Shown piece by piece: positions 7,916-17,786 of a DNA stretch of 64,000 nt. The stretch covers positions 124,001 to 188,000 of the forward strand of contig NZ_BMQA01000009.1 of the NCBI RefSeq assembly GCF_014647875.1. Reading direction: 5' to 3'. This DNA is from Streptomyces brasiliensis. Lineage in GTDB: Bacteria > Actinomycetota > Actinomycetes > Streptomycetales > Streptomycetaceae. Below the pieces are notes generated by a model. It worked only from the letters and a program-made list of their open reading frames with translations, was not told where the DNA came from and ran no database searches. A program made the position numbers and the translations under genes. Position 1 is the stretch's first letter. Each line of letters begins with the position of its first letter.

Positions 7916-9880
7916 ATGTCGGAGGCGGAGCGGGCGGGAGCATCCCGTCAGGACAAGAGCGGACGTCTCCTCGCCGGGCGGTACCGGTTGGGAGAAGTGC
8001 TCGGCCGCGGCGGCATGGGTACGGTCTGGCGGGCCGAGGACGAGACCCTCGGCCGGACGGTCGCCGTCAAGGAGCTGAGGTTCCCGTCGAACATCGACGA
8101 GGAGGAGAAGCGCCGCCTGATCACGCGCACCCTGCGCGAGGCCAAGGCGATCGCGCGGATCCGCAACAACAGCGCGGTGACCGTCTTCGACGTGGTCGAC
8201 GAGGACGACCGGCCGTGGATCGTGATGGAACTGGTCGAGGGCAAGTCCCTGGCCGAGGCGATCCGCGAGGACGGGCTGCTCGAGCCCGGACGGGCGGCGG
8301 AGGTCGGCCTGGCGATCCTCGACGTGCTGCGCTCGGCGCACCGCGAGGGCATCCTGCACCGTGACGTGAAGCCGTCCAATGTGCTGATCGCCGAGGACGG
8401 CCGCGTCGTGCTCACGGACTTCGGCATCGCGCAGGTCGAGGGTGACCCGTCGATCACCTCGACCGGCATGCTCGTCGGCGCGCCCTCCTACATTTCCCCG
8501 GAGCGGGCCCGCGGGCACAAGCCGGGTCCCGCGGCCGACCTGTGGTCGCTCGGCGGACTGCTGTACGCGGCGGTCGAGGGCTTCCCGCCGTACGACAAGG
8601 GCTCGGCGATCGCCACGCTCACCGCGGTGATGACCGAACCGCTGGAGGAGCCCAAGAACGCGGGCCCTCTCAAGGACGTCATCTACGGCCTGCTCGAAAA
8701 GGACCCGGAGCGCCGGCTGGACGACGCGGGCGCCCGCGCCATGCTCAACGCCGTGATCCAGGCGCCCGAGCCGGAGCCCATGGACGCGACGCGGGTCGTC
8801 CCGCTGCCCGCGCAGCCCGAGGGCAGGCGGAGCGAGGAGGCCGCGGAGAAGCTGCGCGGCGCGCTGCGGTCCGTGCGGAAGGCGGCGGGGGCGGCGACGT
8901 CGGCTGCCGCGGCGGCTCGGACGAAGAGCGACTCCGGGGACGGCGGGGCGGCGGACGCGGCCGGTTCGACGGCGGTCTCGGATGCCGGTGGTGCGGCTTC
9001 CGGTGCCGGTGGTGCCGCCCCGTCCGCGTCCGGAACCGTGGGCAACGGCGGGACCGGGAAGGCTGGTTCGGGCTGGCCCGTGATGACGCCGCCCGATCTT
9101 CCGCCGCGCGCCGTGCCCAAGGCGTCGCTCACCGACGTCGTGCCCAGGCGGACCCTGGTGATCATCGCGGTCGTGGTCGTGCTCGCGGTGCTCGGCACCG
9201 TGCTGGCCCTCACGCTGGGCGGCGGTGACGACAAGGGCGCCGACGGGGCCGGGAGCGGCGGCGGTTCCAAGGCTGTGGCGAGCGCGAGTTCCGGCGCCGA
9301 CACCAAGAAGGACGACGAGGGCGCTCGTACGGACAGTGACGGTTCGGCCTCTGCCACGACGGGATCGACGCCGGGGAACGGGAGTTCGGCGAGCGCGAGC
9401 GCGTCCGGTGACAGCGGGTCTTCGAACTCCGGTGGCGGTCGGGGCGCGCCGGTCGTGTCGACGCACAAGGGGACTCAGGGGTACTCGATCGGGCTGCCGA
9501 AGGGCTGGAAGTACGAGACGGCGAGCGCGGCGGGGGATCGTTTCACCGGACCCGACGGGCAGAAGCTGCTGGTCGCCTGGACGACCACGCCCAAGGACGA
9601 CCCGGTGGCGGACTGGCGCAACCAGGAGCGCTACATGGTGCGCTCGCAGTACACGAAGATCCGGATCGAGTCGGTGGACTACCGCGGCTGGAACACGGCC
9701 GACTGGGAGTTCACGTACGTCGACGGCGGCACGAAGTACCGGACGATAGACCGCGGGTTCGTCGTGAGCAGCCATGCCGGGTACGCCCTGATGTACACCG
9801 CGAAGGCCTCGAACTGGGACGACAAGCTGCGCCGGGACACCTGGCGGACGCTCACGCGATCCTTCGAACCGAAGGCCTGA
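7916..9880 (+). CDS. Ser/Thr protein kinase 1 of the cluster, membrane-anchored
   Basis: 654 residues from ATG at 7916, with GAGGGGA just upstream. The N-terminal Hanks-type kinase domain (about 22-285) has an intact set: GRGGMG (30-35), VAVK with Lys52, HRD 148-150 followed by VKPSN, DFG 168-170, SPE in the activation segment and DLWSLG. An Ala/Gly/Ser-rich linker (about 325-385) leads to one membrane segment (about 412-435). A second low-complexity stretch and an extracytoplasmic domain starting near TQGYSIGLPKGW follow. Related outer domains occur in kinases 2-5, suggesting gene duplication. In S. coelicolor I recall a five-kinase cluster here (including PkaI) that tunes the spore-wall synthesising complex; orthology is inferred. 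Confidence 0.9.
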   Translation: MSEAERAGASRQDKSGRLLAGRYRLGEVLGRGGMGTVWRAEDETLGRTVAVKELRFPSNIDEEEKRRLITRTLREAKAIARIRNNSAVTVFDVVDEDDRPWIVMELVEGKSLAEAIREDGLLEPGRAAEVGLAILDVLRSAHREGILHRDVKPSNVLIAEDGRVVLTDFGIAQVEGDPSITSTGMLVGAPSYISPERARGHKPGPAADLWSLGGLLYAAVEGFPPYDKGSAIATLTAVMTEPLEEPKNAGPLKDVIYGLLEKDPERRLDDAGARAMLNAVIQAPEPEPMDATRVVPLPAQPEGRRSEEAAEKLRGALRSVRKAAGAATSAAAAARTKSDSGDGGAADAAGSTAVSDAGGAASGAGGAAPSASGTVGNGGTGKAGSGWPVMTPPDLPPRAVPKASLTDVVPRRTLVIIAVVVVLAVLGTVLALTLGGGDDKGADGAGSGGGSKAVASASSGADTKKDDEGARTDSDGSASATTGSTPGNGSSASASASGDSGSSNSGGGRGAPVVSTHKGTQGYSIGLPKGWKYETASAAGDRFTGPDGQKLLVAWTTTPKDDPVADWRNQERYMVRSQYTKIRIESVDYRGWNTADWEFTYVDGGTKYRTIDRGFVVSSHAGYALMYTAKASNWDDKLRRDTWRTLTRSFEPKA

Positions 9881-10044
9881 GGTGACCGGTCCCGCGTTCG
9901 GGGCGTGAGAATCGGGCAAGCCCTCATTGCGGCTTGCCTCCGGCACGTATCGTGAGTGGTTGCGGACCGTACGCATTCAGGTAGGGATCCGGAACGGGAC
10001 GCAAGACGAACGGAATTGACCGACCGAACCGCGGGGGAGGCAAC

Positions 10045-12567
10045 GTGGACGACTACGCGGGTCGCGTGCTCGCCGACCGCTACCGCCTGCCGCTGCCCCC
10101 CTCCGACGAGTACGAACTCACCGAGACCCGCGCATTCGACACCTACAGCGGACAGGAAGTCCTGGTACGGCAGGTGCCGTTGCCCGAAGTCGTCGAGGCG
10201 GAGGTGCTCGACGCGGACGGGCTGCCCGACGGGTTCACGGCGCGTGACCGCAGGGCGCGGCGGGCGCCGGCCGACCGGACGGCGACGCGACGCCCGGCGG
10301 ATCCCGCGGTGCGGCGGGCCGTGGAGGCCGCGCAGGCCGCCGCGCGGATCCCCGACCATCCCCGGCTCGACCAGGTCTTCGATGTGTTCGCCGAGGGCGG
10401 GTCGCTGTGGATCGTCAGCGAGTTGGTGGCGGCGCGTTCGCTGGCCTCTATGCTCGACGAGCAGCCGCTGACGCCGTACCGGGCGGCCGAGGTCGCCTCC
10501 GACGTGCTGATGGCGCTGCGGGTCCTGCACGCGCACGGCTGGGTCCACCGGAACATCACCGCCCGCACGGTCCTCGTCTGCGACGACGGCCGCGTGATGC
10601 TGACCGGCCTCGCGGTGGGGGCGGCGGAGGAGGCGCTGTGCGGGTACGACCCGGTGCCGGTCCAGGAGGGGACGGATGACGCGGAAGGGCCTCGCGCCGC
10701 GGTAGACCCAGGCACTTCCGGCGGTTCGGGCGGTCCCGGCCCCGCTGGTGCCGGTGCGACTGCTGCGGATCCCGAGGCCGCTCGTCGCGCCGCGATCCAG
10801 GCGCGGGAGGCTCATGGGCTGCCGGTGTCCGGCGCGGACGGTTCGGGCGGGGCCGGGGGCTCCGGGGTGCCGGCCCGTTACGCGGTGGAGAGCGGTGCGG
10901 ACGTCCGGGCCGCCCGCGCCGGGGCGATCGCCGCGTACCGGGCGGGCGCCCGCGCCGCCGCCCGGGTGCAGGAGGCCCAGCAGAACGGGCGTGCCGCGCT
11001 GCCCGGCGCCCGCCCGGCCGCGGAGGGCGGTGCCGACGGCGTGCCGCGGAGCACGGGTGAGCGGACCGACTCCGCACCCCCCGGACGGATCGCCAATCCG
11101 TACGGCGTCCGTGGTGCCATCCCCTGGCACGGAGCGTCCCCCCGCACAACTCCCGCCGAGGAACAGGGCCTTGCCCCGGTCCTCGCCGCCGACGCGGCCG
11201 GCCGCCCCGCGGCCGCCCTGCCCGCGCAGCAGGGACGCACTCCCGTTCCGCCCACCGGTGCCGGCGGTCCGGTGGCGCCGGGCGCGGACGACTCCCGGTG
11301 GGACACACCCGTCCCCGGTGCCCGCCGCGGCCCCGCCACCGCGATCGCCGCAGAGCGGGCCCGGCAGGTACGGATGACCGTCGTCGGGCCCGTCACCGAG
11401 CGGTGGGCACCGGAACAGGCCGGGTCCGTGCACCAGAACTGGCAGCTGGCGGCGCCCATCGGGCCCGCCACCGATCTGTGGGCGCTCGGCGCGCTGCTGT
11501 TCCGGGCCGTGCAGGGGCACGCGCCGTATCCGGAGGAGTCCACCGCCGAGCTCGTGCAACTGGTGTGCGCGGAGCCGCCCGCGTTCGCGGAGGAGTGCGG
11601 CCCGCTGCGCCCGGTCGTCGAGTCGCTGCTGCGTCAGGACCCCACCGAGCGCCCGGAGTTCGAGGAGCTGCGCGGCTGGCTGCGCTCACTCGTGCGGTCG
11701 GCCCCCGAGCCGGACGCCGGCGCACACATCGTGGCCGCCCCGCCCACCGACCCCCGGCGGCTGCCGATCGTACGGCGGCGCGGCGAGCTGGTGCGCAGGC
11801 GGCGCACCGCACTGCCCGTGAACAGCGCGCACGGACGGCACAAGCGGGCCCGGCAGGAGGAGAAGTCCCCGCGCAGCCTGGGCCGCACCCTGCTCCTGCT
11901 GATCCTGCTCCTGCTGGCCGGCGCGATCGCGTACGCCATGCTGTTCATGCCCAGGTCGGACGGCAGTACCGGCGCCGCGAGCGGCGACCGGGGCGCGAGT
12001 CACGCACCGGCCGACCCGTCACGGGCTCCCGGCGGCGAGTCCTCCGCCGACCCGGCCGGACAGGCCTCCTCCGCGCCCTCCACCGAGACGCAGACCACCA
12101 CCGACCCCTCCGCCGCCGACGGCTTCACCCTGCGCAAGGACCCCGAGGGCTTCCAGGTCGCCGTCGCCGACGGCTGGGACCGCACGCCCAGGAACGGGCG
12201 CGGCCAAGTGGTCTACTCGCACGGGAACTTCGAGCTCCTCGTCGTGCCGGGCCGGGACGGCACCACGACGTACGGCAGCGATCCGATGGCGTACCAGCGC
12301 GACAAGGAGAGCGAACTCCAGCCCTACCGCGACTCCAGCTGGGCCACCGCCACCGGCCTGAGGACCATCGAGGTGGGCGGACGCACCATGGCGGAGGGGC
12401 AGTTCACCTGGACCGACGACCAGGGCCGTGACCTCTTCGTGCGCAACATCGCGATCCTCCTCGACGGGCGGTACCACGTGCTGCAGGTGCGCGGTCCGGA
12501 GGCCGAGCGGGACGAGGTGACGCGGCTGTACGAGCAGGCGTCGGCGACGTACCGGTACACCGGCTGA
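10045..12567 (+). CDS. Membrane-anchored pseudokinase with large activation-segment insertion
   Basis: 840 residues from GTG at 10045, preceded by GGGGGAGG. The fold is that of its neighbours but the active site is gone. There is no glycine loop; VAVK is replaced by VLVR (Arg42); HRD reads HRN (168-170) followed by ITART, so the catalytic Asp, Lys and Asn are lost; and DFG reads TGL (187-189). About 255 residues rich in Ala, Gly and Pro are inserted before the APE-equivalent (WAPE, 454-457), after which the C-lobe resumes (DLWALGALLFRAV). A membrane helix (about 613-636) and an extracytoplasmic domain (RKDPEGFQVAVADGWDR onward) follow. It may be a scaffold or sensor for the active kinases. 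Confidence 0.88.
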   Translation: MDDYAGRVLADRYRLPLPPSDEYELTETRAFDTYSGQEVLVRQVPLPEVVEAEVLDADGLPDGFTARDRRARRAPADRTATRRPADPAVRRAVEAAQAAARIPDHPRLDQVFDVFAEGGSLWIVSELVAARSLASMLDEQPLTPYRAAEVASDVLMALRVLHAHGWVHRNITARTVLVCDDGRVMLTGLAVGAAEEALCGYDPVPVQEGTDDAEGPRAAVDPGTSGGSGGPGPAGAGATAADPEAARRAAIQAREAHGLPVSGADGSGGAGGSGVPARYAVESGADVRAARAGAIAAYRAGARAAARVQEAQQNGRAALPGARPAAEGGADGVPRSTGERTDSAPPGRIANPYGVRGAIPWHGASPRTTPAEEQGLAPVLAADAAGRPAAALPAQQGRTPVPPTGAGGPVAPGADDSRWDTPVPGARRGPATAIAAERARQVRMTVVGPVTERWAPEQAGSVHQNWQLAAPIGPATDLWALGALLFRAVQGHAPYPEESTAELVQLVCAEPPAFAEECGPLRPVVESLLRQDPTERPEFEELRGWLRSLVRSAPEPDAGAHIVAAPPTDPRRLPIVRRRGELVRRRRTALPVNSAHGRHKRARQEEKSPRSLGRTLLLLILLLLAGAIAYAMLFMPRSDGSTGAASGDRGASHAPADPSRAPGGESSADPAGQASSAPSTETQTTTDPSAADGFTLRKDPEGFQVAVADGWDRTPRNGRGQVVYSHGNFELLVVPGRDGTTTYGSDPMAYQRDKESELQPYRDSSWATATGLRTIEVGGRTMAEGQFTWTDDQGRDLFVRNIAILLDGRYHVLQVRGPEAERDEVTRLYEQASATYRYTG

Positions 12568-12701
12568 GCGGCATCGCCGTTCGGTTCCCGGTCGACCGGA
12601 GAAGCGACAACCGTCACAGTGCGGTTTCCTTGCGACCCCGCTTGTTCCCTGAAGGCAGGCCGGTCCCTAGTCTGACCCCGTCAAGACCAAAGCGGGGCAA
12701 C

Positions 12702-14345
12702 GTGAATCAGATGCAAGGCCTGCTCATCGCGGGCCGCTACCGGCTTGCCGACTCCATCGGCAGCGGCGGCATGGGGAGGGTGTGGCGCGCCCACGACGAG
12801 GTGCTGCACCGGTCGGTCGCCGTCAAGGAGTTGACCGCCGCGCTCTACGTCTCCGGGAGCGACCAGGCCGTCCTGCTGGCCCGCACCCGCGCCGAGGCCC
12901 GCGCCGCCGCCCGCATCAACCACTCCGCCGTCGTCACCGTCCACGACGTGCTCGAGCACGACGGCCGTCCGTGGATCGTGATGGAGCTGGTCGAGGGCAA
13001 CTCGCTGGCCGACGCGGTCAAGGAGCGGGGCCGGGTCGAGCCGCGCGAGGCCGCCCGGATAGGGCTGTGGGTGCTGCGGGCCCTGCGCGCCGCACATGCC
13101 GCCGGCGTGCTGCACCGTGACGTCAAGCCCGGCAACGTGCTGCTGGGCCGGGACGGCCGCGTCCTGCTCACCGACTTCGGCATCGCGCAGATAGAGGGCG
13201 ACTCCACCATCACCCGGACCGGTGAGGTCGTCGGCTCGGTCGACTACCTCGCGCCCGAGCGGGTACGTGGCCACGACCCGGGCGCCTCCTCCGACCTGTG
13301 GGCGCTGGGTGCCACGCTCTACACGGCGGTCGAGGGCCGTTCGCCGTTCCGGCGCACCTCGCCGCTGAGCACCATGCAGGCGGTCGTCGAGGAGGAGGCC
13401 GAGGAGCCGCGGTACGCCGGTGCGCTCGGCCCCGTCATCACCGCCCTGCTCCGCAAGGACCCCGCGCAGCGCCCGGCCGCCGCGGAGGCCGAGCACATGC
13501 TCGCCGAGGCGGCGGAGGGCCGGCGGCCCGACACGGCGCAGGCGTACGTGCCGACGCAGCACGGCGGCTCCCACCCGGGCGGGCGGATCGAGTACCGGTC
13601 GGCCATCGGCCCCCAGTACGGTCCTCCTCCGGTCACCTCGCACACGGCGGTGGCCCCGCCCGCGGCCCCCGCCCCGCCCCGGCACCGCCGGCTCCGTACG
13701 CTCGCCCTCGTCGTCGCCTGCGCGGCGGTCGTGGGAGGCGCCGCCGCGGTGGCGTTGCAGCAGTACGACTCGGGGCGCGAGGGTGACAACGGTATCGGTG
13801 TGCACACCCCGGGCCCCACGGCGTCGGTCACGGGCAGCCCGACGGGCACACCGCCCGCGGGCGGCACCGTGCCCGCCGACTGGGAGCCGCATCACGACCC
13901 GCTGGGTTTCAGCCTCTCCCTGCCCCCGGGCTGGACGCGCAAGGTGTTCCCCACCGAGGGCGGCATCAAGCAGATCGACTACTCGCCCGACGGCGGCATC
14001 CACTTCGTCCGCATCGCGATGGACACCGCACCGGACTTCGCGAACCCCGGCGATCACCAAAGGTACCTGGAGGTGCAGCTGAAGCGGCTGGTCGGATACC
14101 AGCGCGTGACGCTGAAGGACAACATCTACCGCGACCGTACGGGCTCACGGTGGGAGTGGACCTGGGACGCGCTGGCCAAGGATCCGCCGTACCTCGCGGG
14201 GCCGCGCCACGCCGTCGAGGAGACCTACATCGCCCTCTCCGGCACCGAGTACGCGATCGAATTGTCGTCGCCCGCCGAGGACTGGGCGACGGCGAGCAAG
14301 CAGTTCACCTGGGTGCTGCAGACCTGGCAGCCCCCCGAGAACTGA
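12702..14345 (+). CDS. Ser/Thr protein kinase 3 of the cluster, membrane-anchored
   Basis: 547 residues from GTG at 12702 (VNQMQGLLIAGRYRL), with GCGGGG upstream; ATG at 12711 is an alternative. The kinase domain is complete: GSGGMG loop, VAVKEL, HRDVKPGN, DFGIAQIEGDS, APERVRG and DLWALG. A Pro-rich linker with a polar stretch leads to one membrane helix (RTLALVVACAAVVGGAAAVA). The outer domain begins HHDPLGFSLSLPPGWTRK and is clearly related to those of kinases 2 and 4. The gap to the preceding gene is 134 bp, enough for its own promoter; I could not assign one with confidence. Confidence 0.9.
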   Translation: MNQMQGLLIAGRYRLADSIGSGGMGRVWRAHDEVLHRSVAVKELTAALYVSGSDQAVLLARTRAEARAAARINHSAVVTVHDVLEHDGRPWIVMELVEGNSLADAVKERGRVEPREAARIGLWVLRALRAAHAAGVLHRDVKPGNVLLGRDGRVLLTDFGIAQIEGDSTITRTGEVVGSVDYLAPERVRGHDPGASSDLWALGATLYTAVEGRSPFRRTSPLSTMQAVVEEEAEEPRYAGALGPVITALLRKDPAQRPAAAEAEHMLAEAAEGRRPDTAQAYVPTQHGGSHPGGRIEYRSAIGPQYGPPPVTSHTAVAPPAAPAPPRHRRLRTLALVVACAAVVGGAAAVALQQYDSGREGDNGIGVHTPGPTASVTGSPTGTPPAGGTVPADWEPHHDPLGFSLSLPPGWTRKVFPTEGGIKQIDYSPDGGIHFVRIAMDTAPDFANPGDHQRYLEVQLKRLVGYQRVTLKDNIYRDRTGSRWEWTWDALAKDPPYLAGPRHAVEETYIALSGTEYAIELSSPAEDWATASKQFTWVLQTWQPPEN

Positions 14346-14403
14346 ACGCGCTTGGCCGATCGGCGCTCAGGAGCCGGGGCGTCCCGTGGGGCATGATGGG
14401 CCC

Positions 14404-16050
14404 ATGGGGATCCCGGGGGACGACTGCCGTGTGATCGCGGGCCGTTATCGCCTGGAGGCGCGGCTGGGGCGCGGCGGTATGGGTGTCGTCTGGCGGGCGA
14501 CCGACCAGTTGCTGGGCCGCCGGGTGGCGGTCAAGGAACTCGCCCAGGACGACTCCCTCTCCGACGACGACGCCCGGCTCCACCGCGAGCGGACGCTGCG
14601 TGAGGCCCGTGCCGTGGCCCAGTTGGGCCATCCGCACATCATCGTCGTGCACGACGTGGTGGAGGAGGGCGAACGGCCGTACATCGTCATGGAGTTGATC
14701 GACGGCGGCTCGCTCGCCGAACGGATCTCGGCGCGGGGGCCCGTGGACGCCGCCGAGGCCGCCCGCATCGGCATCGACCTGCTGGGCGCGCTGCGCACCG
14801 CGCACGCGGCCGGTGTCCTGCACCGCGATGTCAAACCGGCAAACGTCCTGGTGGAGTCCGGCACCGACCGCGTCGTCCTCACCGACTTCGGCATCGCGCA
14901 GGTCGCGGGCGCGACGACCCTCACCGAGACCGGTTCCTTCGTCGGCTCGCCCGAGTACACGGCACCGGAGCGGATGGCGGGGGCCGCGACCGGCCCCGAG
15001 TCCGACCTGTGGTCGCTGGGTGTACTGCTGTGCGCGGTGCTGAGCGGCGAGTCACCGTTCCGCCGCGATTCGCTCGGCGGCATCCTGCACGCCGTCGTCG
15101 CCGCCGAGATCCGCCCGCCCGCGCAGGCCGCGCCGCTGCTGCCCGTCGTACGGGGCCTGCTGGAGCGCGACCCGGACCGGCGTCTGGACGCGGCGGAGGC
15201 GGAGCGGATGCTGCGGGTGTTCCTCGAGACGGGCCGTACACCGCGGCCCGGCGGCGCCTCCGGAGGCCGTACCCCCCGCCTCGTGGGCCGTGCACCCAGG
15301 CTCTCTGTCCCGTACTCGCCGACCCAGCGGGACTTACCGGCCCCTGCCGCCGTCGAGCAGCAGCAGGCGCGGCCCTCCACGCGGAGCGTGCTGGTCGCCG
15401 CGCTGCTCGTGGCGGCGATGGCCGGGGCCGGTGTGTCGGCGGCGGCGCTACTGCTGAACCGGGGCGGTGGCGTAGGTGGCGCTACGCCGACGAGTTCGGC
15501 ACCGCACACCACGGCGAGCACCTCGCCCACGCCGTCTGCCTCGGCCACGACGTCCGCCTCGCCGCCGAGTTCGCCGAGCGCCGCCGACACCCGTACGGCG
15601 CCGTCCGGTTACCGCCTGGCCCGGGATCCGGCCGGCTTCTCCCTCGCCGTGCCCGAGGGCTTCACGCGCGAGGCGCAGGGCGAGCGGGTCTTCTATCTCT
15701 CGCCGGGGGAGACGTTCCGCCTCGGCATCAGGGTCGCCGCCCCGGACCCGGGCGGCCCGCTGGCCGCGATGCGCCGCTCCGCGGCCGAGGGCCCCCGCAC
15801 CAACCCCGGCTACCACGACGGCAGGGTCACGCGCACCACGCACACCGGACGGCCCGCCGCGCTCTGGGAGTTCACCTGGAACGGCTTCAGCGCGGCCGAG
15901 GGGCCCCGGCACACGTACGACCTGTGCTGGGAGGAGAACGGGCGGCTGTACGACGTGTGGGTGTCGGCGCCGGTCGGGAAGGTGCGGGAGGCACGGGAGC
16001 ACTTCGACGTCGCCGTCGACACATTCGCCGTTGAATTCGCCGGTGATTGA
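14404..16050 (+). CDS. Ser/Thr protein kinase 4 of the cluster, contains a TTA codon
   Basis: 548 residues from ATG at 14404; GTG at 14386 is an in-frame alternative. The kinase domain is intact (GRGGMG, VAVKEL, HRDVKPAN, DFGIAQV, APERMAG, DLWSLG). It is followed by a linker, one membrane helix (SVLVAALLVAAMAGAGVSAA), a Thr/Ser/Pro-rich stalk, and an outer domain starting ARDPAGFSLAVPEGF. Codon 311 (15334-15336), in the linker before the membrane helix, is TTA, which Streptomyces reads only with the bldA tRNA. Full-length product should therefore depend on developmental supply of that tRNA. None of the other kinase genes in the array shows an in-frame TTA. Confidence 0.9.
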   Translation: MGIPGDDCRVIAGRYRLEARLGRGGMGVVWRATDQLLGRRVAVKELAQDDSLSDDDARLHRERTLREARAVAQLGHPHIIVVHDVVEEGERPYIVMELIDGGSLAERISARGPVDAAEAARIGIDLLGALRTAHAAGVLHRDVKPANVLVESGTDRVVLTDFGIAQVAGATTLTETGSFVGSPEYTAPERMAGAATGPESDLWSLGVLLCAVLSGESPFRRDSLGGILHAVVAAEIRPPAQAAPLLPVVRGLLERDPDRRLDAAEAERMLRVFLETGRTPRPGGASGGRTPRLVGRAPRLSVPYSPTQRDLPAPAAVEQQQARPSTRSVLVAALLVAAMAGAGVSAAALLLNRGGGVGGATPTSSAPHTTASTSPTPSASATTSASPPSSPSAADTRTAPSGYRLARDPAGFSLAVPEGFTREAQGERVFYLSPGETFRLGIRVAAPDPGGPLAAMRRSAAEGPRTNPGYHDGRVTRTTHTGRPAALWEFTWNGFSAAEGPRHTYDLCWEENGRLYDVWVSAPVGKVREAREHFDVAVDTFAVEFAGD

Positions 16051-16141
16051 AAGGGGTATTCGCGGCGCGTGGGTCACGGGTCTGTGACCGGTTCTCGACG
16101 GTGGTGGCTGTGGGGGCACATGGCGCGATATGGATGGACGT

Positions 16142-17773
16142 ATGAGCAGTCACGGGGGAGCCCGCCACGGGGCCGACGAGCCGACGAGTTTTGAACTGCG
16201 ACCGCCCGACCCGCACTCCGCCGAGCCGCCGCGTCCCGAGCCCACCCGTACGGTGCCGCCGCAGCCCGGGCACGAGTCGGGCGCCGGGCGGCTGATCGCC
16301 GGCCGGTACCGGCTGCTGGCCAAGCTGGGGCACGGCGGCATGGGCACGGTGTGGCGGGCCAAGGACGAGACGGTGGACCGCGAGGTCGCGGTGAAGGAGC
16401 CTCGCGTACCGGACCACCTTCCCGAACGTGAACGGGCCAACGCCTTCGAGCGGATGCGCCGTGAGGCGCGCGCGGCGGCGCGGCTCGACCATCCGGCCGT
16501 GGTGGACGTCCATGACGTGGCGGTCGTCGACGGTCAGCCGTGGATCGTGATGGAGCTGGTGCGCGGGCGCTCTCTCGGCGACGCGCTCCAGGAGGGCACA
16601 CTCGACGCGCGCGAGGCGGCGCGGATCGGGCTGCAGGTGCTCGGCGCTCTGGAGGCCGCGCACGCGGCGGGCGTCCTGCACCGCGACGTCAAGCCGGACA
16701 ACGTCCTGCTGGGCCGGTACGACCGGGTCGTCCTCACCGACTTCGGCATCGCGCAGATCGAGGGCGAGACGAATCTGACCGACACCGGCGGTTTCGTCGG
16801 ATCGCCCGAATACATCGCGCCGGAGCGGGTGTTGGGGCAACGCCCCGGTCCAGCGTCGGACCTGTGGTCGCTCGGTGTGGTCCTGTACGCGGCGACCGAG
16901 GGCGTCTCTCCCTTCCGCCGCAGCAACACCCCCGCCACGCTCCAGTCGGTCCTCAACGCGACCCCCGCCCCGCCCGCCTCCGCACGCGGCCCGCTCGCCG
17001 AGGCGATCAACGGTCTGCTCCAGAAGGACCCGGTCCACCGCCCCGACGCGGCCCGGGTCCGGGCCCTGCTGGAGACGGCCGCCAACCCGCCCGCCCCGGT
17101 GCCCACCCAGGCCGTCCAGGTCACCGGGCCGGTCGGCGGGGGCCTGCGCCGCTGGGGCCGCAAGCTCTGGATCGGCGTGGGCGCGGTCGTGGTCGCGGCG
17201 GCGGTCGCCGGGTACCTGGTGCTCGCCGACCCCTTCGCGGGACCGCTCCCCGACGGCTGGACGAAGAAGGCCGACCCCCGGCTCGGCGTGACGCTGGCCG
17301 TCCCCACGCTCTACGAGGTGGGCATGCCCGCCAAGGACGACACGGACAAGAACTGGGTGACGTACACGGACGCGAGCGGCAGCATCTGGATCAGTCTGAA
17401 TGTGGCCAGGAAGTCCGACGACTCCCTGAACGAGATCAAGGGCAACGCGCCGTCGCAGATGTACGACGACAACGAGAAGTTCAAGAGCGGCGGCGACTAC
17501 AACCTGTCCATGCCCGGGGGCCCGGACACGAAGACGCACCCGGACGGCGAGGCCGAGTACAAGGGCAGGCAGGCGGCGCAGAACACGATCGCCTACACCA
17601 CGACCGACAGCCAGCACCCGCGCCGGCGCGAGGTGCAGATCTACTACTACGCGGCCAGGTCAGGGGACATGTACCGGCTCACGATCAGCTATCCCGGCAG
17701 GGGCGACTTCACCGCCCGGGGCCGGGAGGTGGCCAGGACGGCGATCGAGAACCTCGACATCGACAAGCTCTGA
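16142..17773 (+). CDS. Ser/Thr protein kinase 5 of the cluster, membrane-anchored
   Basis: 543 residues from ATG at 16142 (MSSHGGARHG); ATG at 16130 is in frame and possible. A Pro/Glu-rich N-terminal extension of about 45 residues precedes the kinase domain. Motifs are intact: GHGGMG, VAVKEP, HRDVKPDN, DFGIAQIEGE, APERVLG and DLWSLG. A short linker leads to one membrane helix (WIGVGAVVVAAAVAGYLVLA). The outer domain (LPDGWTKKADPRLGVTLAVP onward) is the most diverged of the family. It differs in having many Lys and Asp and ends in NLDIDKL. The gene is followed by the AraC/metallo-hydrolase deletion scar. Confidence 0.88.
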   Translation: MSSHGGARHGADEPTSFELRPPDPHSAEPPRPEPTRTVPPQPGHESGAGRLIAGRYRLLAKLGHGGMGTVWRAKDETVDREVAVKEPRVPDHLPERERANAFERMRREARAAARLDHPAVVDVHDVAVVDGQPWIVMELVRGRSLGDALQEGTLDAREAARIGLQVLGALEAAHAAGVLHRDVKPDNVLLGRYDRVVLTDFGIAQIEGETNLTDTGGFVGSPEYIAPERVLGQRPGPASDLWSLGVVLYAATEGVSPFRRSNTPATLQSVLNATPAPPASARGPLAEAINGLLQKDPVHRPDAARVRALLETAANPPAPVPTQAVQVTGPVGGGLRRWGRKLWIGVGAVVVAAAVAGYLVLADPFAGPLPDGWTKKADPRLGVTLAVPTLYEVGMPAKDDTDKNWVTYTDASGSIWISLNVARKSDDSLNEIKGNAPSQMYDDNEKFKSGGDYNLSMPGGPDTKTHPDGEAEYKGRQAAQNTIAYTTTDSQHPRRREVQIYYYAARSGDMYRLTISYPGRGDFTARGREVARTAIENLDIDKL

Positions 17774-17786
17774 CCGTCTTCCAGGG

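Noticed and set aside
7481..9976. Very long open frame opposite kinase 1.
   Set aside because: It is the GC-bias shadow of the kinase gene; no domain, and the plus strand reads a full kinase.
12642..12673. Possible promoter before kinase 3 (TTGTTC and TAGTCT).
   Set aside because: The 20-bp spacing is poor and alternatives are equally weak.
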